From positions 562,019-626,018 of the forward strand of contig JH720320.1 in NCBI GenBank assembly GCA_000231825.2: a stretch of 64,000 nt of DNA, read 5' to 3'. The translations under genes were made by a program, and so were the position numbers. Of this stretch, positions 11,053 through 22,065 are shown piece after piece. Below the pieces are notes generated by a model. That model searched no databases, was not told the origin of the DNA, and saw only the letters and a program-made list of their open reading frames with translations. Every line of letters begins with the position of its first letter. The first letter of the stretch is position 1. The stretch comes from Tetrahymena elliotti 4EA (Eukaryota > Ciliophora > Oligohymenophorea > Hymenostomatida > Tetrahymenidae).

Positions 11053-11613
11053 AATATGTTAATTTAAAATTTTTATATTTTAATTTATTTAATCAATAAG
11101 TTATTTTTGACTATTAATTGATAGAATAAAATATTTTAAAATGAAAATAATTTTGTTGATGTAAATTCTTTTATCACAATTAGTTTAATTCAAAATTTTT
11201 TATTTAGTATAAAGTGCAGGAATAATTAAAATAAATAAATTTATAGATATGATTGGCTGTTCAAAACCAGGTAGTCTTAATATTTTAACTTTGATTTTCA
11301 ACCCACAAATGTGCTTTTATCAATTCTATGTCGTAATCTAATTAAAAAAATGATTTTTCTAAAAACAAATTCGATACTAAAAATATCTAAAAGTAATTTG
11401 GGAAAATAAAAAAATAAATTATAATATTTTTGAAATAGATGTACGTTTTTAATTTTTTTCAAATATTAATTAATTTGTAAAAAAAATAATGAAAAATAAA
11501 TTTATTTATTGTTAAATTAGATTAAACACTATAATTTATTAAATTGTTAAAAAACCATAAATAAATTCAAAAACAAATAAAGAGATATTTAAGCTATCAA
11601 AACACTTATTTAC

Positions 11614-11688
11614 TAATAGTCTAGCTAATGAGTTACTTCAAACATTATTTTAGTGAATTTCTCTCTTACTCATGGCGCTGTACTTTTT
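11614..11688 (+). ncRNA. Array small RNA, unit 9
   Basis: The ACCATAA box ends at 11560, 53 nt before TAATAGTCTAGCT. The core is AATGAGTTACTTC, a variable loop, CTTACTCATGGCGC and TGTACTTTTT. It is equivalent to unit 5 and shares its shortened box. Confidence 0.55.
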
Positions 11689-12182
11689 ATATATTTTATT
11701 TTACTTCAATTAATCAAATAATTATTTAGTAAATTCTAAAGAATCTATATTTTGTTGATCTATTTTTTATCTTTAAATTTATTTTAATTATTCAATAGTT
11801 TTAGTAATTTATATTAACATACAAAAATTTAATTTTTTATTTAAATATTAATTACCTTTAATACTCATTAATTAAGGCCAAAAAAAATAACTTTTACTTC
11901 ATTTTTTGGGCTTAATTTTATTAGATACATAAGTTATTTTTAAGCATCTGATTTATGAAATAAAATAATTTACAATACATATACTCTTATTTCTTGTAAA
12001 TTAATGTCATTAATATCTATTTAAATAAAAATAAATTTTAATTAACAATTTAAAAAAAAAATAAACTCATTAACCAAATCTTTAAAAATAATAGACTCTT
12101 TAGAGATAAAAATTTTTTTAACCCATAAATTAAATATCTTCTTATAGTTTTCATTTTTTAAAAGCAAAAAATTATTCTTAAA

Positions 12183-12258
12183 TAATAGTCATGCTAGTGA
12201 GTCACTTCTTATTGTAACAAGCACTCCTATCCTCTTACTCATGGCACAGAACTACTTT
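12183..12258 (+). ncRNA. Array small RNA, unit 10
   Basis: AACCCATAA ends at 12128, 54 nt before TAATAGTCATGC. The core is diverged (TAGTGAGTCACTTC) but the 3' box is kept (CTTACTCATGGCAC). The usual T-run is interrupted (CTACTTTC); a T9 run follows at 12274-12282. This is the first unit of the part of block 2 with no counterpart in block 1. Confidence 0.45.
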
Positions 12259-12501
12259 CTAGATATATTTTACTTTTTTTTTAATCTTAACTTAGATAGA
12301 TTTGTTATTTTTACACATCTAATTTATTCTTATTTGTTGGAAATTAATGTAAAAATTGGTTTAAATATGAATAATAAAGAAACTCATTAACCAAATTATA
12401 AAAAGATCATAGACTCTTTAAATATTTATATTTTTTTATAAACCCATAAATTTAATTCCTTTGAATAAATTTAATTTTTTAAAAGACAAAATTATTATTA
12501 A

Positions 12502-12585
12502 TAAATAGTCAAGCTAATGAGTTACTTCTAGTTATCCTCCTCAACCTCTCCCTATCATCTTACTCATGGCGCAGAACTACTTTTT
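12502..12585 (+). ncRNA. Array small RNA, unit 11
   Basis: AACCCATAA at 12441-12449 is 52 nt upstream of TAAATAGTCAAGC. The core is AATGAGTTACTTC, a C-rich variable loop (GTTATCCTCCTCAACC), CTTACTCATGGCGCAG and ACTACTTTTT. Confidence 0.55.
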
Positions 12586-12895
12586 GGAAATTTTTAAATT
12601 TTTAAATTTTATTTTATACATTCTTTAGATGGTTTAGTTATTTTTAAAGCTTATTCATTTCAAAATTAGCTTTCAATAATTATCCTTTCAACTTTGAAAG
12701 ATTCAATATCTATAATTTATTTAATTAAAAAATAATACTTTACTTTCTTTAAAGTCAGAGAGAAAGAAAAAAACAAATCTAATCTATTGCTTAAATAAAA
12801 TAGACTCTTTAAATATTTTAAATTTATTTTTAAAACCCACAAATTAAATAACTTGTAATAACTCTGATTTATAAAAAGCAAATATTATTCTTTAT

Positions 12896-12978
12896 TAATT
12901 CTTAGTCAAGCTAATGAGTTACTTCTGGAGAATCTCTAAACCTATTGTTTTACTAATCATGGCACAGTACTACTTTTT
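12896..12978 (+). ncRNA. Array small RNA, unit 12
   Basis: The box variant ACCCACAA ends at 12842. The core has a 4-nt insertion near its 5' end (TAATTCTTAGTCAAG), keeps AATGAGTTACTTC, and has a split 3' box (TACTAATCATGGCAC). It ends TACTTTTT. It may be less fit than its neighbours. Confidence 0.45.
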
Positions 12979-13298
12979 AGACATTTTATATTTAAAATTT
13001 GTTATTATAGCTTGTTTATTATGAAGATAAATAATAGTCATTTTTAAAGCAGTCTTAATTAAAAAAAATAAGTTTCAATAATTATACTTACTTTCTTTTT
13101 TGCTAGTTTCTAGAAATTATTAGATTAATTCAAAAAATTATATTTTATTTGTTTTAAATTAAGAGAGAAAGAAAAAATAAAATCTGATTTAATGTTTAAA
13201 TATAATAGACGCTTTTAAAATTTGAAATTTATTTTGAAACCCATAAGCTAAATAAATCATAACATATTTCATTTATAAAATTAAAAAATTATTATTTA

Positions 13299-13375
13299 TT
13301 ATAGTCAAGCTAATGAGTTACTTCAAAATTTACATCGAAATTATCTCTATTACTCATGGCGCAGCACTAATTTTT
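13299..13375 (+). ncRNA. Array small RNA, unit 13
   Basis: AACCCATAA at 13238-13246 is 52 nt upstream of the aligned start (TTATAGTCAAGC). The core is AATGAGTTACTTC, a loop AAAATTTACATCGAAATT, CTATTACTCATGGCGCAG and CACTAATTTTT. Confidence 0.55.
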
Positions 13376-13689
13376 AGGAATGTAAAATTTAAATTTTTTT
13401 ATCTTAATTTATTTATACTTCATATTATCTAAAAGTTATTTAAAAATATTATGAATTAAAAGAATAATTTTCAACAATTTTCCTAATTTTTTATTTGAAA
13501 GTTTATAATCTGAAACAGTTTAATTTAATAAATAATACTTGATTTACTTTAAAGTAAGAAAGAAAAAAACAAATCTAATTGAGTCTGAAAGATAAATAGA
13601 CACTTTAAATGTTTTAAATTTGTTTTTAAACCCATAAAAAAAGTGTAAAATCTTTAATTCAATTTATAAAAAGTTAAATTATTGTAAAT

Positions 13690-13770
13690 TAATAGTCAAG
13701 TCAATGAGTTACTTCAACAATTTGTCATCTGCCGAAACTCTCTATTACTCATGGCGCAGCACTATTTTTT
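13690..13770 (+). ncRNA. Array small RNA, unit 14 (last)
   Basis: AACCCATAA at 13629-13637 is 52 nt upstream of TAATAGTCAAGTC. The core is AATGAGTTACTTC, a loop containing TTGTCATCTGCCG, CTATTACTCATGGCGCAG and CACTATTTTTT. The terminal helix UAGU/ACUA is fully Watson-Crick. No further unit is seen downstream. Confidence 0.6.
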
Positions 13771-14227
13771 CAATAGTAGTTATCAATTTGATTAATCTCT
13801 ATTTTAATAGAAAAAATAGTACTTTTTCTTAATTTTTAAAATAAATTGGCTTTAAACGTAAGGTAATAAATACAAAAATCACTTCTTCATTAAAAAATTT
13901 CACTCAAAATAATTATTTTAATTGTAAATGATTGATAGTTTCTTTGATGATTTTAAAATATTTTAAAAAACATGATTTACTTACATAAAATTTTAATTTT
14001 AAAGTTGTTGTTATTTGTATTTTTAGATAAAATTTTTCTGATTGAAAAGCATTTATTCAGCTTGAAATTATTATAAAAATCTTCATATAATAAGCTGTTC
14101 AGCAAACCAATTTTCTAATAATTTATATAAAACTCTTGAAAAAGTGAAGTATTTTTTATATACAGCTTTTACATAAAAAGAAAATGAAAATAATACAAAG
14201 AAATTTTTTTTTTAAATGAAAACTATT
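13771..14227. other. Intergenic, AT-rich
   Basis: I see no gene, RNA unit or clear repeat between the end of the RNA array and the 3' end of the ABC transporter gene. Confidence 0.5.
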
Positions 14228-16297
14228 TCATGAATCTTAAATTTAAATTTGATGAAAAATAAGTCTTTTATAAACTCCATCTTAAGAGATTAGTTATTAA
14301 TGATTTCCATATTCTTTGATTTCTCCACTTTCCATCACAAAAATTACATCACTTTTAGCAATAGTGCTTAGTCTATGAGCTATAATAATAATTGTTATGC
14401 CTCTGTAACCTACTAGCTAATCTATATAGCTTTAAACTAAATGCTCACTCTAAGCATCTAAAGAGCTTGTAGCTTCATCTAATATCAAAATAGTAGGTTT
14501 TTTCATCAAAGCTCTTGCTATAGCTATTCTTTGTTTTTATCCACCACTTAATTTAATTCCCTTAGATCCTACAAGAGTTTTTAAGCCTTCAGGGAATCTT
14601 TATTCATCAAAGACAAACTCACTTACTCCAGATACATCACATATTTATCTTAATTCTTCCTAAGTGTATTTTCCATCTTAGCATCCATAAGTGATATTAT
14701 ATTCTATATCATTGTCAAACAGGGAGGGTTCTTAATTAACTAAACCTATACTTCCTCTTAAATCATTAAGAGGAATATCTTTTATGTTTTTATCATCTAA
14801 AATAATTTAACCTTCATCTATATCATAATATCTTTCAATCAGCTTAACTAAAGTAGATTTTCCACTTCCACTCATCCCAACAAAGGCTACTAATTATCCT
14901 TATTTTATTTCAAAATTTATGTTTTAGAGAACATACTTTCTTTAGAGTTGATTTTCATCAGATTAGTTTATCGTTTCAGTATGATTTAAAGAAATTTAAC
15001 TATCCATCTCTGAGCTACTTTCTGAAGTAAAAGATTCTGAATCTGAAATATCTGATGAATTCTCATTATCTTATTGTTAATATTTTTTTTATTTGAAGAA
15101 TTAATCTTGTGAAATGGGGTATTTAAAGTTGACATTTTCAAATTTAATATTTCCTTTTAAATATTAAATAGGCTAAGAAGATTCATTGGCTGAATAATTT
15201 TCTTTTATTCTTGGCTGTATCTCGAAGAGTCTCATTACTTTTCCAATATACTTATACTTTTTGTTGTAGTATTTAGCAGGTTTTCTAACAATCAATTTTG
15301 TTATGTCCTTTGAAAGTAAAATTGCACTATAAACGTAAAGCAAAATCTCAGCAAGACCATTTATAATAATTTTCTTATTTTATTAATCTTCAAGGCCAGA
15401 AAAAACCAAGAATAAAATTATTCCTAGTTTCATTGCATGAAAGCAAAAGTTTCTGATCAAATATTTAAGTTACTTTAGGTACTGAATTTACTTGTGACTT
15501 TAGCTATTTTCAGTGATAATTTTAGTTAAATTTTCAATTTCCTTTTCTTCTTTTTTAAATATCTTAATTAGATGAATATTAGTAATAATGTCATCTAAAG
15601 CAAAAACTTTGTATTCATTTTGGAAATCTGAATTTTTCTCAGATTTCTACTTCTTTTTATTTATATGATAGTTAACAAAAGCACCAATTGCAGCTACAAT
15701 TGAGATAAAAATAAATATTGTAGTACTTTAATAATACACAAATAAGAGATGACTAATTATTTCTGGATATTAATTCAATAACTTAGTAAATTTTCCATAT
15801 GATATTTGATCAGTGATTTACTCTGCTCCTTCTTGTACAATATTAGAAAGCTAGGTTACTTTGTTGTCTTCAAAAAATTAAATATCTAAGCTAAACAAAT
15901 GCTCTAAAATAGATTTTTATATTCTCTATCTTGCTAAATCACTGGTATTAAAGTAATATTTTAAATCTTGATAGTGGAGAATTTACTCCAAAACTTAGCA
16001 AGCTATGTAAATACTTAGGTCATACTTTACTTAGTTATAATCTTGATCTTAAAGACTTTACTTTATTTAAATCATTAAGAAAGGTTCATATGCTAAAATA
16101 AAGGCACAAACAATAAAGTTCAAGTTAATAATGAAAAATCCTCTCCAGTCAATCTTCATAAATCTTAAAAAGAATCTCCATATTTAAAATTATGACGGTA
16201 TCTCTTTTTTTTTACTGATTTTAGCTTACTCGCTATTCATTTCTTCTAAAAGAATAGATTTCTTAATAAACTACTTAATTTTGTTAAGATATTGCAT
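14228..16297 (-). CDS. ABCB-type half ABC transporter
   Basis: A single-exon gene of 689 codons plus TGA (TAA/TAG as Gln), probably an ATP-driven membrane exporter subunit that dimerises. The order is one transmembrane domain (about residues 45-330) then one nucleotide-binding domain (about 400-680). Seen directly: Walker A GMSGSGKS (plus-strand 14859-14877, about residue 474), signature LSGGQKQR (about 581), Walker [14 protein letters not shown] (about 600) and the H-loop AHRLSTI (about 637). It starts [13 protein letters not shown] and ends at TGA 14228-14230. An unusual 50-60 residue acidic, Ser-rich insertion ([20 protein letters not shown]) sits between FKYP and VLQNINFEI, just ahead of Walker A. 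No mitochondrial presequence is obvious. The substrate cannot be told. Confidence 0.85.
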
Positions 16298-17512
16298 TTT
16301 TCTATTAATTAATTTTTATAAAAGTTTTTAGAATAAGAAATACCAAAAATATATAAAAAGAAAAATAAATTGGAGTTTATACGTAGACTATTTATATATT
16401 TTTAATTTTTTAAACTAGTAACTTCCATTATTTTTCTAATCGAAACCTGATAAGGTCCACTATTGTCAATAGATAAGTTATTATAAAAGAATTTTTTTGT
16501 ATAGACTACAAATTATTCAAATTAGTTGTTATATGTATCTGTTTATCAGAATCAATAGTAATTAAAAAAATTTCATTACTTTGATCATATTATGTTCTAA
16601 AATAATGAAGGAAATACATTATTTGAAAATTCATAATTAGATTTTATTTTTTTTGCTAAAACAAATCAAATAAAATATATTTAAGGATAGACAAGATATG
16701 ATGGACTTGGATATCTATCTAGTTTTTGAAAAATTAAATGGAATTTTAAGTAAATGCATTAAAAAATAATTTTTATTTGAACTAAAATTATATTTTAAGA
16801 ATTATTTTCAAGTGTAAAGTTATTGCCATTTTTGGAAATGAGATCAAGAAGCTAAAATTAAGCAAATAGATTTTATTAATGAAAAGAATTAATTATAAAA
16901 AAAATTAATTAGACACTACAATTTTTATCGAAATTTTTCAAATTAAGTCAAAATAAAACCAGAAAGAAAAAATAAATATTGGAAAGCAAAATTAAATAAA
17001 TTTGATTTCTCATTAAAATAAAAATTTAATCATTCAAATAAATTACATTCATTTTTAATTTAAAAACTACATATTTGGTTTTAAGTTTTTTTTTTTAAAC
17101 AATCAATTTTTTACTGATCAGCCAAAAAAAATAAAATAGAAAATCTAAGAGAAAGAATACCGACAGTTTAGTAAAATCCAATTTGGGTATGAATAGCTAC
17201 AAATGCATTGAATATTACTTATTTTAAATAAATTTTATTTACTTTAATTAAAATAATGTTTAGGGCAAATGCTTATTAGAGCTTTTAAAATTTCATTTTA
17301 TATATTTTTTAATAAAGTTAGCACTTTTAAAAATATACATTTTTTCAACTTCAAAATAGAAATTAGATTTAAAATAAAATCATAATGTTTCAATTCATTT
17401 ATCTTTTTCAAAGATTTACCTTAAAAATAAAGGTCTTACATTTTTTGAGATTTAAGAATTAAAAATTTCTAATTTTAGAATATAAATTAGAAATAAATAA
17501 ATATATTTTAAT
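16298..17512. other. Intergenic, AT-rich
   Basis: No convincing exon on either strand. It presumably holds the promoter of the ABC transporter gene and the 3' flank of the next gene. Confidence 0.45.
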
Positions 17513-19723
17513 TCAACTATTTTCATAATTTTATTTGAATTGTGATAAAATCTTAAGATCTAAATCATTTAAATTATCAGATTGAGAACACCTAGTAAAA
17601 AATTTCTCCATAAATTTTCGCTACAATTTTTCAGACTTTAAGATTAAAGTTTACTTTTCATAATGACTGTAACACGAATCTATTAGTATTAACTTTAAAT
17701 AAAATGAAAAAGTTTTTTTAAATGTTTTACCTAATTTTTCTAAATTGTCTTCAAAACTTTAATAATTTTTAGCTGTTGCAATTGATGAAAGCCCAATATA
17801 CTTTAATGCTGCGAGTTAATCTGAATTTACCATAAGCAGGATAGCTTTTTTTAAGAAAAGCAAATCCTAAACAAATGAGAAAATATTTAATTCACTCTAA
17901 ATCTATTTTTCTATAAACAATATTTATTTCTGAAAACTATCTACCTACTTGTTTTTGTTCTTTTTATTACAAATTCTTAAAAAATAAAATTAATTTAAAA
18001 TTTCATTCAAATAATTTTACCTGTAGCCAAAAATTATCTTCTTTATTTTATCAGATAGACTCATACTTTGCATTTCTGATATTCTCTACTTGTATTTTTC
18101 TAAACTTTCATTTTATTCTTACACAGCTTAAAAACTTATTTGCTTTTAATTTGATTAATACCAATGACTTTTCTTTTTGATTTCTGGTGTATTACTACTA
18201 CTTAATACCTATGCTTAGGTATTGCTTATAAGACCTTTTTTTTGTTATTAATTGCACTGTAACTAAAATGAGTCTAATTTTTCATTTTAAATTTAGCTCC
18301 ATTACTCAGTCTTTAATATTGATGATTCTTTTCTACTGAAACTTAGTTCATCTAAGAATTTTAATTATTTTTCACCAGATTATTCATTAGATATCATACT
18401 TAAATCTAAATTAGCTAATTTTGGATTTGACTAATCATTCTAATTTGAAAAAGCTGAAAGCTTTCTGTCTAAATTTAATTTATATTTGTTTTGGAAAAAG
18501 GGGATTGAGCTAAAAAATATTGGGTCATCATTTTCTTTAATATCTGTAAAGTCTTTTTCTGCATCTTCTTTCAGAATTTCCCTTTTTTTATTTTCGCACT
18601 TATCTTATTTTTTTTATTGCTAGCTACAAATTGATTTTTGTTGGTTAATTGGATCATGCTTTAAAATTTAAAATAAGTTTTAATGGTAGATATTATTAAG
18701 ATATAGCATAAGAAAATCTTTTCTAATAGATCTTTATGATAAAACTCTGCCAATTATCCCAAAAATCATCAAAAGAGTGTATGTACTATAAATATAAGTA
18801 AATACTTTAGGTACTGAGGGATATTGTATTTCTGTTTATTAAACTAATTCATCTGGATAAATCAGTAAGCGGCTATATGCTCCTGTACCTATATTACTTA
18901 GTGCATGTTACCTTTCCAGAGTTAAGTCCTACTAAGTATATGAAATAGGAGAAGAAAAGATAGATTCCTCTTAAACTATTAATCCTTTCTAAACAGAAGT
19001 AATTTACTTTTGAACTTTTACTCTTGAGAATATTTACTAAGTAGATTAAGTGAACACATATTAATTCCTGTATCTTGTTTAGAATTGTTAAGAAGAAACA
19101 TTATATTAAGAAGTTCGAAGTTTTAATTTCAAAACTGCATTCTAACCATCTATCATTTTCTCTATATCTTCTTATTCGGCACAATTATCTGGAGTAAAGG
19201 TCTTAACTTTATCTAAATCATTACATCCATAAGTGCTTATTTCAATAAAATCAAATAAACTATTGTTTGTATCAAGCGAGAGAGTGTAATTTAGTATCTT
19301 AGAAAAATCTAAACATTTAAACCCAATAAGGTTTGGTTCTTAGCAATCAACAACATCCAATTAAATAACTTCCTTTTATTTTTCTTTAAACTATTAAAAT
19401 TTAGCTACATAAATAATATAGGTTTTATTCTACACTTTTTAAAATAAATCTAAGCTCATGTTAATATCATACTCATATCTGAAAGCTACAAATTCCTTAA
19501 TTAAAGCAATATCGATTCTTTCTTCCACAAATGTTTGAGATTTAAATCTTGGATCAATTTAATTGTTTGCATATTAGTAGATTATAGAGATAGAATATAT
19601 TAAAGTTCCTAAAAATACAAATACTGAGAGGAGTATCCCACAAAATGTGCCTTTTTTGATAGATTAATCTCCTAAATTAAATTAAAATTAGGATGAAAAT
19701 AAATCAAGCTTTGAATAAACCAT
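17513..19723 (-). CDS. Ciliate two-TM membrane protein, function unknown
   Basis: The start ATG at 19723 follows an in-frame TGA. Exon 1 (18021-19723) encodes a short cytosolic N-terminus, a hydrophobic segment after SIKKGTF (CGILLSVFVFLGTLIYSI), a large luminal or extracellular part rich in N-glycosylation-like sites, and a second hydrophobic segment (VFTYIYSTYTLLMIFGIIGR). The cytosolic tail continues through probably one 34-nt micro-exon (near 17943-17976), exon 17731-17866 (LKKAILLMVNSDQLAALKYI) and a last exon 17513-17679 ending QFKQNYENS. Splice choices were made to keep this frame. From memory, proteins with this layout and a DQLAAL-like segment form a large uncharacterised Tetrahymena family. 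I cannot give a function. Confidence 0.65.
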
Positions 19724-20646
19724 TCAATTAATAGCCGTAATAACTCTAATTTTTTATGATTTTTTTTGTTTTTATTTTTTATTCTACTAATAATCTGTTT
19801 GATTAATTTTATGTAAAATGCAATTTCACTATTTTGACCAAAATAAATAAAAATAAGATTATATTAATACCCAATTAAATTAGCAGAGCTTATTTTCTTG
19901 TTTTCATTAGTTATCATTACAGAAATAGTGAAATCTTAGGATTATTTATGGAAAAAAAACAGGGTTCCATAATGTTAAATTTTTTCTATTAAAATGACTT
20001 CTTACGTTTCTTATGTTGGTAAATTTTTTTTTTAAATTTACTCATACTTGATAGCTAACTAATAACAATAAAAAATAATATGGCATTAATTAAAGGAGTT
20101 AAATTAATTTTCCTACTTAAAAAACTATTTTACTTGAGTTTTTTTATGGTTAGCTTCTTAAATTTAATATTTTATTATTAATTTTAGGATGGCTAATTTT
20201 AACTTAAGTTTAAATAAATTTAGAAAATAATTTATTTTGTTATAAAAAGAATTAAAAAAAAATTTCACAAATATCACATTTTTTAAAGTTAAAACTTATG
20301 AAAAAATAGAAAGTAAATAATCATGATTTATTATCTTAGTTTTATTGCTTCAAATTATTGATAGAAAAAATAATAATTTAAAATATTATAAGACATTTGA
20401 ATTACCTTTTTATCAATCAAAATTTTATAATAAAATCCAAATATTTTAAATTAATTCAATAGAAAAAAATCTTAAGTTTTTGGTAAATTTATTTGAATTC
20501 ATAAAGAATTTATAAATTTCTTAAACCTTTCTTTTTTTAAACAATTTTAAAGAAAAAAAAAAACAATAATATTGTTTTTTTAATCTAATTTATAATTCAA
20601 ATAATAAATTCATACTGATATGTAAAAAAAAAAATAAACAAAAAAT
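19724..20646. other. Intergenic, AT-rich
   Basis: No gene is supported. The sequence near 19770-20640 is mostly long A and T runs and probably holds upstream and downstream regulatory sequence of the two flanking minus-strand genes. Confidence 0.45.
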
Positions 20647-22065
20647 TCAATCAAACAATCTACGAGGGATATCTTTGATTTTCATTTCTTTGTAAGGTTA
20701 ATCTAAATCAAATGTAAAGACCTCAAGTTGTTCTGTTTTTTGTTTGGAAATTTTTTAATATGAATAAATTTATCTATCTATTTTCAATATTTTTTCTAAG
20801 TAAATGGATTGTATTGAATATAAAGTATCTTCATTGAAATTTAATTCAATAAATAACTTTATTCCTTTCAAATATTTTTGTAGTAAAATCATATCATTCC
20901 GAAAATAATCATCTTTAAATTTAGTATTCTCAACGAATTCATCTGTATATTTTTTTAAGCAATCACCAATAATATGTAATTTATCTGAACTTGCATTATA
21001 AATATTATGACCTGCATGAAAATGCCTTGGCATATTTTAAGGATTTGAAGAATTGATATATATATCTCCTCTTGATCCCTTACTAGCTACTGTTTACCAC
21101 AATGCAAAAATTAGTTCTTTTAGATGTTCTTCTGAAAAGAAACACGAAGCGATAATTCCTTAATGTTAATGATTAAACACATTATAGTGCTCTAAATACA
21201 TAACAGCTTTAGCTTGCTCTTCACTAATTTAGTGCTCTAAAAGTAATTATTTTCTTTCCTCATGAAGCTTTTCTAAAATATTTTAGAAATAGTTTTAAAT
21301 AAGCTAGTACATACCTTTGCTTAGCAAGCATAATTTAATAATTTCATTAGGCTTTAAAAAAGGTAAGATTATTTAGATAGTATTTTTATTTATGAAACTA
21401 ACTGCTTGATCATCTTTTTTTGATTACACACTTGCTCCACTTAATTTTTAATTGCCTTTATTAAAGTCATTTATATCAGCAGCCTTATTTTAAAGAACTT
21501 GATTTCCTTAGATCTATTAAGCTTTTTAATTTTATGGAAGTTCTGATTCAACTATATTTTTTTAAGATTGATTATTTGCTTAATTTGTCTAATTTTGTTG
21601 GATTTAATATTCATTTTTTTCATTTACTGACTATTAATCACTTTTTTTCATCACATTTTCCTAAACAGAATCAATTTTCTTGTTTTGAGAGTCACTTTTT
21701 AGATCTGTTTTTTTCTAGATATTTGACTCTACTGGTTTATTTGAAGGTGATTATTTGGCTTAAATACTTTAAGCTTCGTTGCTTTAAGCAACAGTTGTTA
21801 TATTTTTTTTTAGGTCATTTTTATCCTAAGTTAAAACCTATTTGGAATTAGCAGTCACCTAATTCTTTTGGTTAACTATTAATTAATTTGGCGTTTTTGG
21901 TTTAACTGTACCACTTTATACAGTATTTGTAGCTTATTTAACCTACTATAATTAATTTCTAGTAGATTATGTAGTTTTTTGAGGAGCAGGAATTATCAAA
22001 GGTTTTTGTAATTTAATTTCTGGAGATTTAGGCTTTTCAGCTTTTTTTGAAGTTTCCTTTTACAT
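20647..22065 (-). CDS. F-box-like protein with Gln/Asn-rich N-terminus
   Basis: One continuous frame of 472 residues with Gln-coded TAA/TAG, from MQKETSKKAEKPKSPEIK to a C-terminus KDIPRRLFD before TGA (20647-20649). The first ~200 residues are low-complexity Lys/Gln/Ser/Asn. A short F-box-like stretch follows (ILPFLKPNEIIKLCLLSKGM), which would link to a Skp1-Cullin ubiquitin ligase if real. The rest is a compact hydrophilic domain with several His (HYNVFNHQHQGIIA, MPRHFHAGHNIYN). The F-box call rests on the pattern of hydrophobic residues only. No zinc-finger spacing or other known domain is evident. An apparent plus-strand ORF at 21534-21851 is its shadow. Confidence 0.6.

Noticed and set aside
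3189..13770. CRISPR-like array
   Set aside because: Regularly repeated cores, but spacing is 300-600 bp, cores are imperfect and the host is a ciliate. Promoter boxes and T-runs fit RNA genes instead.
3189..13770. tRNA, 5S rRNA or C/D snoRNA identity for the array units
   Set aside because: No cloverleaf or A/B boxes, no 5S-like sequence, and no paired C (RUGAUGA) and D (CUGA) boxes at the ends.
21534..21851. Plus-strand 105-aa ORF
   Set aside because: Antisense shadow of the F-box-like gene; hydrophobic composition typical of reversed Gln/Lys codons.
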